64,000 bases of DNA from NCBI RefSeq assembly GCF_000243735.2, contig NZ_AHMP02000003.1, positions 2,165,001-2,229,000 on the forward strand, in the 5' to 3' direction. This DNA comes from Leptospira kmetyi serovar Malaysia str. Bejo-Iso9. Lineage in GTDB: Bacteria > Spirochaetota > Leptospiria > Leptospirales > Leptospiraceae. This document shows positions 42,953-51,281 of this stretch, one piece after another (the stretch's first letter is position 1; each line of letters begins with the position of its first letter). The notes under the pieces are model-generated. The model was not told the DNA's origin. It did no database searches and saw nothing but the letters and a program-made list of their open reading frames with translations. Made by a program: the position numbers and the translations under genes.

Positions 42953-43618
42953 ATGAATCATGAAAAGAAAATCGGTTTTTTAAACGCGGGAGTAGCCCTC
43001 TCGGTTCTTATTTTTGGATGCGTTATGTGCTATCGCACCATTGGAATACCTCCGCTCATCATCATCGGCGGCTCCGGAACCATCGGATTTATCCTATGGT
43101 ATCGTACATATCTTTGGAATCCGATCGAACCTAAGTTGATCCTTCCCTTATTCGTTTTAACGGTCGCGGGTTTACAGGTTCACTTAGTGGAGGAATTTTT
43201 CAGCGGTTTCGGTCCGGCCATGAGCCGATTGTTCAACATACCCTGGACCGAAAGCGGCTTTATGCTGATTTTTATGATGGTCGGTCCGATCATTTACACG
43301 TTAACCACATTGGGTCTGTTTTATAAGGTGAGAATCGCTGGTTTCGTCGCTTGGTTTATCTTCATCGGTCCCGGTTTCGCGGAGTTCACACATTTCATCT
43401 TTCCTTTGATTCCTCCGGCTATCGAACCCGGAAATTTGGCGAACGTGGATCAGGTGATAAAAGGTACGCTCGTGACGAATATGCCGAACTACTATCTTAA
43501 AACCACGGGAGTATATTACTTTTCCGGAATGTGCACCGCGATCCTTCCGATGATCCCCGGAGGTTACGCGATCTATCGTTTGATCCGAGAAAGTAAAAAC
43601 GCAAAGGTGATCCGATAA
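42953..43618 (+). CDS. HXXEE-domain integral membrane protein
   Basis: 221 residues with about six membrane segments. GLQVHLVEEFFSGFG contains the HxxEE motif of that family, and a second conserved-looking group is GFAEFTHFIFPL. Metal binding by these His/Glu residues is likely; the reaction is unknown. AAGGAG precedes the ATG. It follows the second marR closely and shares its transcript. Confidence 0.7.
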   Translation: MNHEKKIGFLNAGVALSVLIFGCVMCYRTIGIPPLIIIGGSGTIGFILWYRTYLWNPIEPKLILPLFVLTVAGLQVHLVEEFFSGFGPAMSRLFNIPWTESGFMLIFMMVGPIIYTLTTLGLFYKVRIAGFVAWFIFIGPGFAEFTHFIFPLIPPAIEPGNLANVDQVIKGTLVTNMPNYYLKTTGVYYFSGMCTAILPMIPGGYAIYRLIRESKNAKVIR

Positions 43619-43680
43619 TTTTCCGCGTAACGACTCGACGAAAAGAATTCGTGATCGGCGATCTTATCGCAGATCGTTCC

Positions 43681-43715
43681 ACGCCGTTTGGACCCGTTTC
43701 AAGCGGCGTTTTTTA
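43681..43715 (+). terminator. intrinsic terminator of the marR/HXXEE operon
   Basis: ACGCCGTTTG (43681-43690) pairs with CAAGCGGCGT (43700-43709), ten pairs with one G-U and a nine-base loop, then TTTTTTA. Confidence 0.85.
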
Positions 43716-43776
43716 TTCTTTTCTTTTTCTATAAAAACGGGAAAAACTGACTCCGTTCGTACATGCGGAGAATATC

Positions 43777-43816
43777 TCGTATATACGAACTCCGATCGTC
43801 AAGCACCTGAGTGCTT
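43777..43816. promoter_or_regulatory. palindromes upstream of the exosortase target gene
   Basis: TCGTATATACGA (43777-43788) is a perfect 12-base palindrome. AAGCAC-CTGA-GTGCTT (43801-43816) is a short hairpin, and CACTTAAGTCG follows at 43828. They may hold a promoter control region, but no -35/-10 pair is convincing. Confidence 0.35.
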
Positions 43817-43900
43817 TTCAAAGAACACTTAAGTCGGAGACGAACGCGGATTTTTAGGATACATTCCTGACATCTCCGACCAAGGAAGAACAAAAGAACT

Positions 43901-46534
43901 ATGAGCATACAAAGTAGGATTCAGAATTATTTTTTAAGAAACGTGCAGATTTTTAATTTCGCCGCACCCGCGTGGCTTTGGTTTCTTTCTTTGGTCGGAG
44001 CGATCGTCGTATTGGCCGCGTTCGCTTACGCAATCTTGGATCTTGGCATGAGACAAGCCGGGCCCTCAGAGTTTATGGTGTACTTTTTTTTCGGAGGGAT
44101 CGCGGTTCTATTTCTGCTACTGTTTTCTCTTTTGATCTATTCCCTATTTCCGAATTATAAACCTTTTCTAATATTCACTTTGATTATCTCGGCGATTTGT
44201 TTTTCGACGAACTCATACGTTCTCAATCACGAAGTATTTCCTCCGTTTACGGAGAGGACGGTTTGGGTTCTTTGGATATCCTTCTTCGTTCTTACGCTTT
44301 CCTTTTTTATGGATAAGATTCCTTCGATCGTATTGCCGTTCTTTCAGCCGATTCTGATTTTGGGAGCATTCGTTTCGACTTCGTTCGCTTTGGTTCTTGC
44401 CCCTTTGATGATTTTTAGTTGGGCTCTGGTTTGGATGGCCGGTTTGGGTTTTCTTCCCTACGGTCCGTTGTTCGCGATCACCGCGTTCGGTCGGGCGATT
44501 TTTAAAATCCATTCTTCCCTGGAGAACAGTCACAAGAAAATCTCCTCGGTCCTGATCCTGACGACGACCGTTTTGTTTATTAGTTATTCTGCATATTATT
44601 TCGTTCAGTGGAATCACGCGGAACAAATTCTTTCCAAACCGGAAACGATCCAAGGAAACAATCGGATCGACGGAGATCTTCCGAGTTGGGTGCAAAAGGC
44701 TTCGCGTCTCAGAGTCAATCACGTCACAGAAATGGTTCTTCAACCCGATCGAGGATCACAACTCGGTTTGTTCGCGGCTCAGACTCAGTTCGACCCGCTC
44801 GCCTATTTCGCGTCGCAAGGATTCGTTTCGATGTTCCGAACCCGATCCGAAAGAATTTCGGGGGAAGACGCCGGAAAAATGTTGCATCTTCTTTTCGGAC
44901 AATCACACGCGCACTTGGAACGATTGTGGAGAGGAAACTCTCTGATTACGACGGATATCGATTCTCACGTTCAGATTCATCCGGAACTCAGAGTGTCTTA
45001 TACCGAAACCACCTTGTCCGTTTATAACGAGAATTCTTCCTCGAACAGACCTTGGATCGGTTTCGGTTCGGCGTTTGCAACGCCCGAAGAGGCGATCTAT
45101 ACGATCACGGTTCCCGAAGGAAGTATCTGCACGAAACTTTCGCTTTGGATCGACGGAGAAGAAAGACCGGCGCGACTTACGTTTCGATCAAAGGCGCATA
45201 ACGCGTATCGAACGATCGTGGGAACGGAACGAAGAGATCCTTCTTACGTGGAATGGTTGGACGGAAATCGACTTCGTCTTAAAATTTTTCCGGTCGATCC
45301 TCAGAACTATAGAATGGTGAGAATCGGAATCGTCTCCCCTCTCAAAGCCGAAAAAAATAAACTCATCTACGAAAGAATCCGTTTCGAAGGTCCTGTCTCC
45401 GACTTTGCCGATCAAAACGTAAACGTGGATTTGTTTTCCAAGGCGCCGATCGAGTTGGATACTTCGGGAATTTCCCTCAAAGAAAAAATCGTTTCGGATT
45501 CCCAGGTTCGTCAATGGACCGGAAGCGCGGGTTTTAGAGGTTGGTCCTTTTCCATTCCGGCCACGGAACCGTCGGGAACGATTTCGGCCGCAGGTGTGAC
45601 GTACAACGTGTCTCCCTTGAAAAAACAAGCCGCGCGGTTCGAACCGGATAAAATCGTTGTCGCATTAAATTCCGCGCTTCCCCGATCGGAATGGAAGAAC
45701 GCGGTTCGTAAGATATATTCTTTCGGAATTCCGGTCACAATCCTGACGAACGAATGGTTTCAGACGAACGACGTCGAAAAAGCGATTCGTTATTTGGACG
45801 AATGTGAAATTCCTTCGTTCAATCTTTTTCCGATTCACTTGGAGCAACTTTTGACCGCTAAGGTTTCGGGAAAAAATCCCCTTTGGGTCACGGCCGGGGA
45901 AACACAATCGATTCCTTTGGGAGAATTGAGAGGTTCCGAACGTTTTGAAGGAATTCAAACTGCTTCGTCAAAACGATCCGAACCCGTAAAGATCGCCGTA
46001 TTGAACGGAAAACATTCCGAATACGTAGCGAGCCTCATAGATATCAATCAAGTCGTGTCCGTCGCGGAAAACGAAGAAGAACTTTATAATGTTCTAAAGT
46101 ATAAAAGCGTAAACATTCCCGTAGACGACGAAAACGAAATCGCGCTTCCCTATTCCGGTTTGACCCTGGAGAAATCGGACAAAACCAAAGAAACGCGACC
46201 CGGCTCCGATCTTTTGATCCGAATGGCGATTCAAAGAAAAATTATGAAACAACTCGGAAAACGTTTTTTCGATCGCGATTTGGAAAACGGCGATCTCGTC
46301 GATCTCGCAAAGGATGCGATGGTTGTTTCTCCCGTTTCTACGTTGATCGTTTTGGAAACGGAACGCGACTACACGCGTTTCGGAATCAACGCGAATTCTT
46401 CCGCACTCGGTCAAAGCAAACTGGAAGCTCCGGGCGCGGTTCCCGAACCGGAAGAATGGTTGTTGTTTGTTTGTATCGTTTTCGGCGCGATCTTCTATTG
46501 GAAAACGAAAAAGCGCTATTCGCTTAACAATTAA
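43901..46534 (+). CDS. exosortase target: VIT-domain membrane protein with PEP-type C-terminal sorting signal
   Basis: 877 residues. N-terminal ~235 residues hold six or seven membrane segments. Residues ~365-480 are a VIT (vault inter-alpha-trypsin) domain: AIYTITVPEGSICTKLSLWIDGEERPARLTF, KAHNAYRTIVGTERRDPSYVEW, RLRLKIFPVDP. The following part looks like a soluble alpha/beta domain. The C-terminus is a sorting tail: VPEPEEW at 847-853, a hydrophobic stretch to about 867, then KTKKR. This is the PEP-CTERM architecture (Pro-Glu-Pro, TM, basic end) processed by exosortases, one of which is encoded 65 bases downstream. It fits the large 'one target per enzyme' families (MSEP-CTERM/XrtK or XrtN-VIT); which one I cannot say. 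Confidence 0.75.
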   Translation: MSIQSRIQNYFLRNVQIFNFAAPAWLWFLSLVGAIVVLAAFAYAILDLGMRQAGPSEFMVYFFFGGIAVLFLLLFSLLIYSLFPNYKPFLIFTLIISAICFSTNSYVLNHEVFPPFTERTVWVLWISFFVLTLSFFMDKIPSIVLPFFQPILILGAFVSTSFALVLAPLMIFSWALVWMAGLGFLPYGPLFAITAFGRAIFKIHSSLENSHKKISSVLILTTTVLFISYSAYYFVQWNHAEQILSKPETIQGNNRIDGDLPSWVQKASRLRVNHVTEMVLQPDRGSQLGLFAAQTQFDPLAYFASQGFVSMFRTRSERISGEDAGKMLHLLFGQSHAHLERLWRGNSLITTDIDSHVQIHPELRVSYTETTLSVYNENSSSNRPWIGFGSAFATPEEAIYTITVPEGSICTKLSLWIDGEERPARLTFRSKAHNAYRTIVGTERRDPSYVEWLDGNRLRLKIFPVDPQNYRMVRIGIVSPLKAEKNKLIYERIRFEGPVSDFADQNVNVDLFSKAPIELDTSGISLKEKIVSDSQVRQWTGSAGFRGWSFSIPATEPSGTISAAGVTYNVSPLKKQAARFEPDKIVVALNSALPRSEWKNAVRKIYSFGIPVTILTNEWFQTNDVEKAIRYLDECEIPSFNLFPIHLEQLLTAKVSGKNPLWVTAGETQSIPLGELRGSERFEGIQTASSKRSEPVKIAVLNGKHSEYVASLIDINQVVSVAENEEELYNVLKYKSVNIPVDDENEIALPYSGLTLEKSDKTKETRPGSDLLIRMAIQRKIMKQLGKRFFDRDLENGDLVDLAKDAMVVSPVSTLIVLETERDYTRFGINANSSALGQSKLEAPGAVPEPEEWLLFVCIVFGAIFYWKTKKRYSLNN

Positions 46535-46599
46535 CGGCTCGGTAAAAGAACGGAATCGAAAATAAATAATCGAAGAACGGAACGAAGGTAAAAAAAAAT

Positions 46600-47988
46600 A
46601 TGACGACTACCTTATTGACGACTTTCGATGCGAGCGCGAAGAGACGCGCGCTTTTTTCGATCGGAATTCTTTCGATCCTCTGTTTGATTCCGATGATTCG
46701 AGTCGGACAGGATCTTTTGAGTGCGCGTTCCGTTTTTGAATTGTATCCGATTTTGTTTCTTCCTCTTTTAATCCGATCCCGAACCGAAGACGAAACGATT
46801 TCGAATTTCAAAAAAACGATTCTTACGTTTTTGCCGGGAACTCTATTCGTGATTTTCGGAATCGTATTTCAAAGACTCAGCCTCGTATGGATCGGTTCTT
46901 TTTGGAATCTTCTTTGTGTGTTTCATCTCGGAGGAATCCGATTCGCATGGCCCGCGCCGTTTTTGATCTTTGCAATTCCTCCGATCACCGGATTCGGCTC
47001 CTTGTTTATCGGCTACAAACTTCGTTTGATCGTGACTCAGATAGCGGTTCATTTCATTCAACTTGTGGAAAAGGGATCGATCGCCGTCGGCAATCAAATT
47101 CTATTTCACGGAGAATGGTTTTTAGTGGATCGGGTCTGCGAAGGTATGAAGATGGGGCTCGCTTCGATTCTCATCGCAGCGGCGTTTGCGCTTCGATCCG
47201 ATCGAAGGGGCGCGATTCTGATCGGAATGATCGCGCTTCCACTTTGGTTTTTTTCCAATCTTTGCCGGATTTGTCTCTTGGTTTTATTTCAGATCCCAGC
47301 GGCAACTTGGAGACACGAATTCGTAGGAGTCGTTCTTTTTATCTGCGGCGTCGTAATTCCTCTCGCGATCTTATCCTTGATCTTTCCGAACTCCGATCCG
47401 AAAGAATTCAATTTTTCGAATATAGTTTTACGTTCTCCTTCGAAAATTCTTTGGTCGATTCTTCCGTTGTTGACGATCGGCTTTTTATTTTCGAACCGTT
47501 TGATTCCGATCAACACCCGCTCTTGGCCGTCTCAAATCCACTCGTTTCGATTGGATTCGGAGTCTACGTTGAAAGATCCTCGGATCGCGGTGTATCGTTC
47601 GGGCGAGAATTATCTGATCTTAAAAAGGGAATTGTTCGCGATCGGCACCGGTCACGACCCGAGAATCTGCTTCGAAGCCGTGGGATTCTCGTTTACGGAA
47701 CAAGGCGGAGACAACGGAATCAACCGGGGACAACTCAAAAGTCCGTCCGGGGCGAATCCGATTCTTCTTTGGTGGTTTTCGATCACCGAAAATAATACGT
47801 TAGACGAAACTGGATTGGCGAACATAGAGAATCATACGCCTCGGAGATCGACTTCCGAATTGGATTGGAGATGGAAACGTTTTCTGGGAGCAGATGTGAT
47901 TCAGTGGAATTTATACGGTCCGAACGAAAAAGAACTCTATCGAATTGCGAAAACGATTTCTAAAGATCCGATCGGTTTTGGAATTTGA
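46600..47988 (+). CDS. dedicated exosortase (archaeosortase/exosortase family) with EpsI-like C-terminal domain
   Basis: 462 residues. About eight membrane segments occupy 1-300. The catalytic triad is placed as in exosortases: Cys180 in VDRVCEGMKMG, Arg223 in FFSNLCRICLLVL and His239 in TWRHEFVGVVLF. These enzymes cut PEP-type C-terminal signals and probably transfer the protein to a new anchor. The last ~150 residues lie outside the membrane and resemble EpsI/DUF3485-like domains (DPRICFEAVGFSF, WRWKRFLGADVIQWNLYG). GAAGG precedes the ATG. It directly follows its presumed only target; no other PEP-tailed protein was noticed in the window. Confidence 0.8.
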   Translation: MTTTLLTTFDASAKRRALFSIGILSILCLIPMIRVGQDLLSARSVFELYPILFLPLLIRSRTEDETISNFKKTILTFLPGTLFVIFGIVFQRLSLVWIGSFWNLLCVFHLGGIRFAWPAPFLIFAIPPITGFGSLFIGYKLRLIVTQIAVHFIQLVEKGSIAVGNQILFHGEWFLVDRVCEGMKMGLASILIAAAFALRSDRRGAILIGMIALPLWFFSNLCRICLLVLFQIPAATWRHEFVGVVLFICGVVIPLAILSLIFPNSDPKEFNFSNIVLRSPSKILWSILPLLTIGFLFSNRLIPINTRSWPSQIHSFRLDSESTLKDPRIAVYRSGENYLILKRELFAIGTGHDPRICFEAVGFSFTEQGGDNGINRGQLKSPSGANPILLWWFSITENNTLDETGLANIENHTPRRSTSELDWRWKRFLGADVIQWNLYGPNEKELYRIAKTISKDPIGFGI

Positions 47989-48056
47989 AAGAGAAGAAAC
48001 CCAAAACATCATCGTTGTCGCTTATCAAAAACCGATTGCTTTCTTTTAAAACGAAG

Positions 48057-48794
48057 TCATTGCCGAACACAGACAAGTTTTCGGCTACTATTACAAGGCT
48101 GAGTAAAGCCGGCCGCAATGGAAGTATCCGCAGTGGAATTTCCGACTCCGTATTGAGCACTACTTCCCGCGGTTCCATCGCCCCAACTCGAACAATGATC
48201 CACGCTCGTAGTCCAATCCGCTTCGATACCGGTCCACCATGAGACCGCCCCGGGATCAATTACACTGAGAGTCGGAAAAACTACAACCCCTCCGGCATTT
48301 GTAGTAAACACTTTTACGGGAGAAGCTACGGTTCCTTTATAGTAATCCTGATTGGGAAGAAGAACCCAACTTATATTTTGTGCGGTCGTTGTACAAAAAG
48401 CGGTCGTACACGCCCTTCGGGTCGGAGACGCAATCAAAGCCTTGTAATCCGTTCCGGTTCCGGGCAAAGAAGCAAAGTTCGCATTCTTTTCGTTCGCGCA
48501 TTTCGTATCCGCACCGGCAATGTTTCCTAACGCACCATTGGTGGAAGCGGTTGTTACAAAAATATACTTAAACAAAAGATTCGGATTCGACGGGTTGTTC
48601 GTTCCGTTATCGGCCGTGTTGTTTTGATTGAGAAGTCCGAGTAAAAGAACGCTCGAGTTCACATCGGGAAATGGGGTCGAACAGGAAAACAAGAGCCCGA
48701 CCAAAAGTAAAGAAAATGCCGATTTCAGAATATTCTTACCCGAAATAGAAGCACAAATTTTATCACTTTTGAATATACTAGTTTCATGATGCAC
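48057..48794 (-). CDS. DUF1554-family lipoprotein
   Basis: About 245 residues. The signal region KNILKSAFSLLLVGLLFSC leads to a lipidated Cys, then a linker rich in Asn/Ser/Gly, then the DUF1554 domain: KYIFVTTASTNGALGNIAGADTKCANEKN at its start, WVLLPNQDYY, WWTGIEADWTTSVDHCSSWGD and the final RKLVCVRQ. The domain is common in leptospiral surface lipoproteins; it is C-type-lectin-like or endostatin-like. The long frame would begin inside the preceding gene, so GTG 48794 is proposed, after that gene's stop at 48812; the exact start is uncertain. Confidence 0.7.
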   Translation of the reverse strand: MHHETSIFKSDKICASISGKNILKSAFSLLLVGLLFSCSTPFPDVNSSVLLLGLLNQNNTADNGTNNPSNPNLLFKYIFVTTASTNGALGNIAGADTKCANEKNANFASLPGTGTDYKALIASPTRRACTTAFCTTTAQNISWVLLPNQDYYKGTVASPVKVFTTNAGGVVVFPTLSVIDPGAVSWWTGIEADWTTSVDHCSSWGDGTAGSSAQYGVGNSTADTSIAAGFTQPCNSSRKLVCVRQ

Positions 48795-48811
48795 AAAATC
48801 GTTCTTAAAAA

Positions 48812-49630
48812 TCACTCGAACTCCTTTCGAAAGCTGAGTTCGATCCTTCCCAGGGAAAGAAAAGAATTCGGTTGTATGTTCGGCTGATTCCATCGGGACA
48901 ATCCTTCCGATTTTGATTCTATCAAAACCGTCGTGGATTGAAAAGAACGTTTTTCCAACCACACGTTCAAGCCGTAACTCAAAAGGGCTAAGACGCCTAT
49001 TCCCACTTGATTATTTTGATGCGTTTTGTATTCTTTTTTATCCTCGTCCCTTTGTTGAAACAGATAAAAGGAAACGGGAAGCGGAGTCGTCAATGCGGCT
49101 AACGTTAAGAATGCGGGATCGTTCGAAGAGGATTGAGAAAGGGAATTTCCGGCCGTTCTTTCCGCGTTACCCGCGATCGCGAGCGCCCCGAACCATAAAA
49201 AGATCAAAGAAGCCTTTTTGTGTTCCTTTCTTTCGATCGGAAGCAAACCTGGAACCCAGACCTTCCAAGTGGACACTCCGGTTATGGCCTGTTTTTTTTC
49301 GGCTTCGTAAACGCTTTTGGGCCGATCGTGTTCGACAAGAAACGAAGACCACTGACTCCAAGAGGAAGGTTTTCCGAAACGATTGAGCGCCGAAATTCGA
49401 AACTCGTATTCTCCGGCGGGAATCAGAAATTCCAAGCTGTTCGTGGCTACCTTTTCCTCCGCGACGAGAGTTTCGGGGTCCGAAATTTTACGGACTTCCA
49501 CCTTGTATCCGTTGTTTCCCTTTACCTCGTTCCATTCTATGTAAAAGGTGTATTTCTTATCTTCCGAATATGCAGAATAACTAATAAACAAACAAAGCAG
49601 AAGTAGAATTTTTCCCGCTAAAGATTTCAA
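48812..49630 (-). CDS. secreted fibronectin-III-like protein, unknown
   Basis: 272 residues. Signal peptide SLAGKILLLLCLFISYSAYS. Residues ~25-105 form one FnIII-type unit: YTFYIEWNEVKGNNGYKVEVRKI...FLIPAGEYEFRISALNRFGKPSSWSQW. Two hydrophobic stretches follow (SLIFLWFGALAIAG and FLTLAALTTPLPVSFYLF) with VGIGVLALLSYGLNVWL near the end, suggesting membrane association. Function unknown. It begins four bases after the FecR gene stop, so it is in the same operon. Confidence 0.7.
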   Translation of the reverse strand: MKSLAGKILLLLCLFISYSAYSEDKKYTFYIEWNEVKGNNGYKVEVRKISDPETLVAEEKVATNSLEFLIPAGEYEFRISALNRFGKPSSWSQWSSFLVEHDRPKSVYEAEKKQAITGVSTWKVWVPGLLPIERKEHKKASLIFLWFGALAIAGNAERTAGNSLSQSSSNDPAFLTLAALTTPLPVSFYLFQQRDEDKKEYKTHQNNQVGIGVLALLSYGLNVWLEKRSFQSTTVLIESKSEGLSRWNQPNIQPNSFLSLGRIELSFRKEFE

Positions 49631-49634
49631 TCGT

Positions 49635-51281
49635 CTATTCCCCTTTTTTACCGGTCGTTTTCGTTTCCGGCGCCGCTAAGTCTTCTCTCAATACGATTTT
49701 AAAATCCGCTTTGATTTGATTGGCTTCGTTCCCTTCTTGGATCAAGGTCCAGGAGAATTTTCCCACGTCCAACACGCTTAGATCCGTTAGACGAAACGAT
49801 TCTCCGTTTACCGAACGTTTGAGAATGGATTCTCCACCCGCCCCGTAAAGATTTAGACTCCATTTTTCGTTCTTGGAGTTCGAGTTGTGTTTCCATCGGA
49901 ACACGAGCGAATTCTGCCCCGTCATATCCACGGTTCTTCCCTTGATCGGAAACACGAGCGTCGGAATCGAAGAATTTTCCTTATCGTTTTTTATACCGTT
50001 CGCATTAGCGGAAGTCGTATTAACTCCGCCGTTCTCCGTATTGTTTGCGGACGACGCGGAACTTTCTTCCGGTTTCGGCGATGTCGCATTAGCAAGGGAA
50101 GAATTTTCGGGCTCGACATTCTTTTGTGCGATCTCCGTTTTTTCCACCTGAAAGGAACGCGCTTCGGAAACCGATTCGGTTCCGGGAAGATTGGAGAACG
50201 ACTTCACTCTCCAATGATATTTTCCGCCGGACAAGGGAATCGATATCGAAGTTTTAAAAACGGTAAGTTGTCTCAGGCCCGTTTTAAAATCGGCGGACTC
50301 GGAAATTTCAAGAATATAACCGGTCGCCAATCGGGACGGTTTCCAACGAAAGGATTGCAGGGAAGTTCCTTCGAGGTTCGTGTTCTTCAAAGGAAAAAGC
50401 AAGGTGACCGGAGGATTGGGAAGAATTCTAAACTTACGAACCTCGGAGATTTTTTTCTTATCGGCGGAAACAAGTCTCCAGTAGTAGATCCCTTCGGGAA
50501 GATTTGCGTCTGCGTATTCTCCCTTAAATTCCTTTTTGAGAATGATCGGATTAAAACTTCGATTTAACGAAATTTCCAATAATCCGACTTGGGAACTCGG
50601 ATCCGATTTCCATTTGAATCCGATCTTCGCTTCTCCCGTTTCCGGAAAAATCCTATAGTTGTCTTCCGGTTCGATCAGTTTCCATTCTTCCCGAATCGGT
50701 ATTAAAACGTTTTCTCCGACCTTCGCCTTTTGACCCTCTTGGATTTCTCCGCCCGTTTGATCGGAGCCGATCCATTTGAGTTTTCCTTTGGCGAGTTCGA
50801 CGAGATTTTCACCGGTCGCTTCTCGCGTTATGCGAAACAGGCTCGGTTCGCTGGAGGACTTTAAAGTTGTCTTTGCCGAAATCAAACTCACGGATTTGCC
50901 GGATTGAACCCGCACGGAACCTTCCTCCAATTCGATCAATTCCTCTTCTTCCTTGAGATTGATTACGATCATGGATCTCGGATCCAGTTCGAACTTGGTT
51001 CCCGACGTTAAGGTGACGACCGCTTCCGAAAGTTCGTCCGTTCTTACGGAATCGTGATTGAAGATCGGAAAATTCTGTTCCACGTCCTGCCAGATCATTC
51101 TATCCGAGAATTTTCTCTGAGCGGTTCTGTATTTGAACGTGATGTTCCCGACGGTTTCCTTTCTTCCTTCTCCGAAATCCGCCGCGCCTTCTCTCCAAAA
51201 AAGAAAAAGCGACGCGACGAGCGCGAGAAGGGACAGAACCCCCACGTGAATCTCCTTTCGAAATTTTGAATATAGATTCAT
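49635..51281 (-). CDS. FecR-domain membrane protein
   Basis: About 548 residues. An N-terminal membrane helix (GVLSLLALVASLFLFW) is followed by a FecR domain: FNHDSVRTDELSEAVVTLTSGTKFELDPRSMIVINLKEEEELIELEEGSVRVQSG. Then come two beta-rich FnIII-like units (YADANLPEGIYYWRLVSADKKKISEVRKF and GYILEISESADFKTGLR...GGKYHWRVKSF), a Ser/Asn-rich linker and a third unit. FecR domains sense or bridge signals in the periplasm. ATG 51281 overlaps the cyclase stop (ATGA), which fixes the start; the frame reads upstream to 51323. Confidence 0.85.
   Translation of the reverse strand: MNLYSKFRKEIHVGVLSLLALVASLFLFWREGAADFGEGRKETVGNITFKYRTAQRKFSDRMIWQDVEQNFPIFNHDSVRTDELSEAVVTLTSGTKFELDPRSMIVINLKEEEELIELEEGSVRVQSGKSVSLISAKTTLKSSSEPSLFRITREATGENLVELAKGKLKWIGSDQTGGEIQEGQKAKVGENVLIPIREEWKLIEPEDNYRIFPETGEAKIGFKWKSDPSSQVGLLEISLNRSFNPIILKKEFKGEYADANLPEGIYYWRLVSADKKKISEVRKFRILPNPPVTLLFPLKNTNLEGTSLQSFRWKPSRLATGYILEISESADFKTGLRQLTVFKTSISIPLSGGKYHWRVKSFSNLPGTESVSEARSFQVEKTEIAQKNVEPENSSLANATSPKPEESSASSANNTENGGVNTTSANANGIKNDKENSSIPTLVFPIKGRTVDMTGQNSLVFRWKHNSNSKNEKWSLNLYGAGGESILKRSVNGESFRLTDLSVLDVGKFSWTLIQEGNEANQIKADFKIVLREDLAAPETKTTGKKGE

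Noticed and set aside
46887..47795. 302-codon frame on the plus strand within the exosortase gene
   Set aside because: Very Arg/Ser-rich, no start signals; overlaps an enzyme with visible catalytic residues in the other frame.
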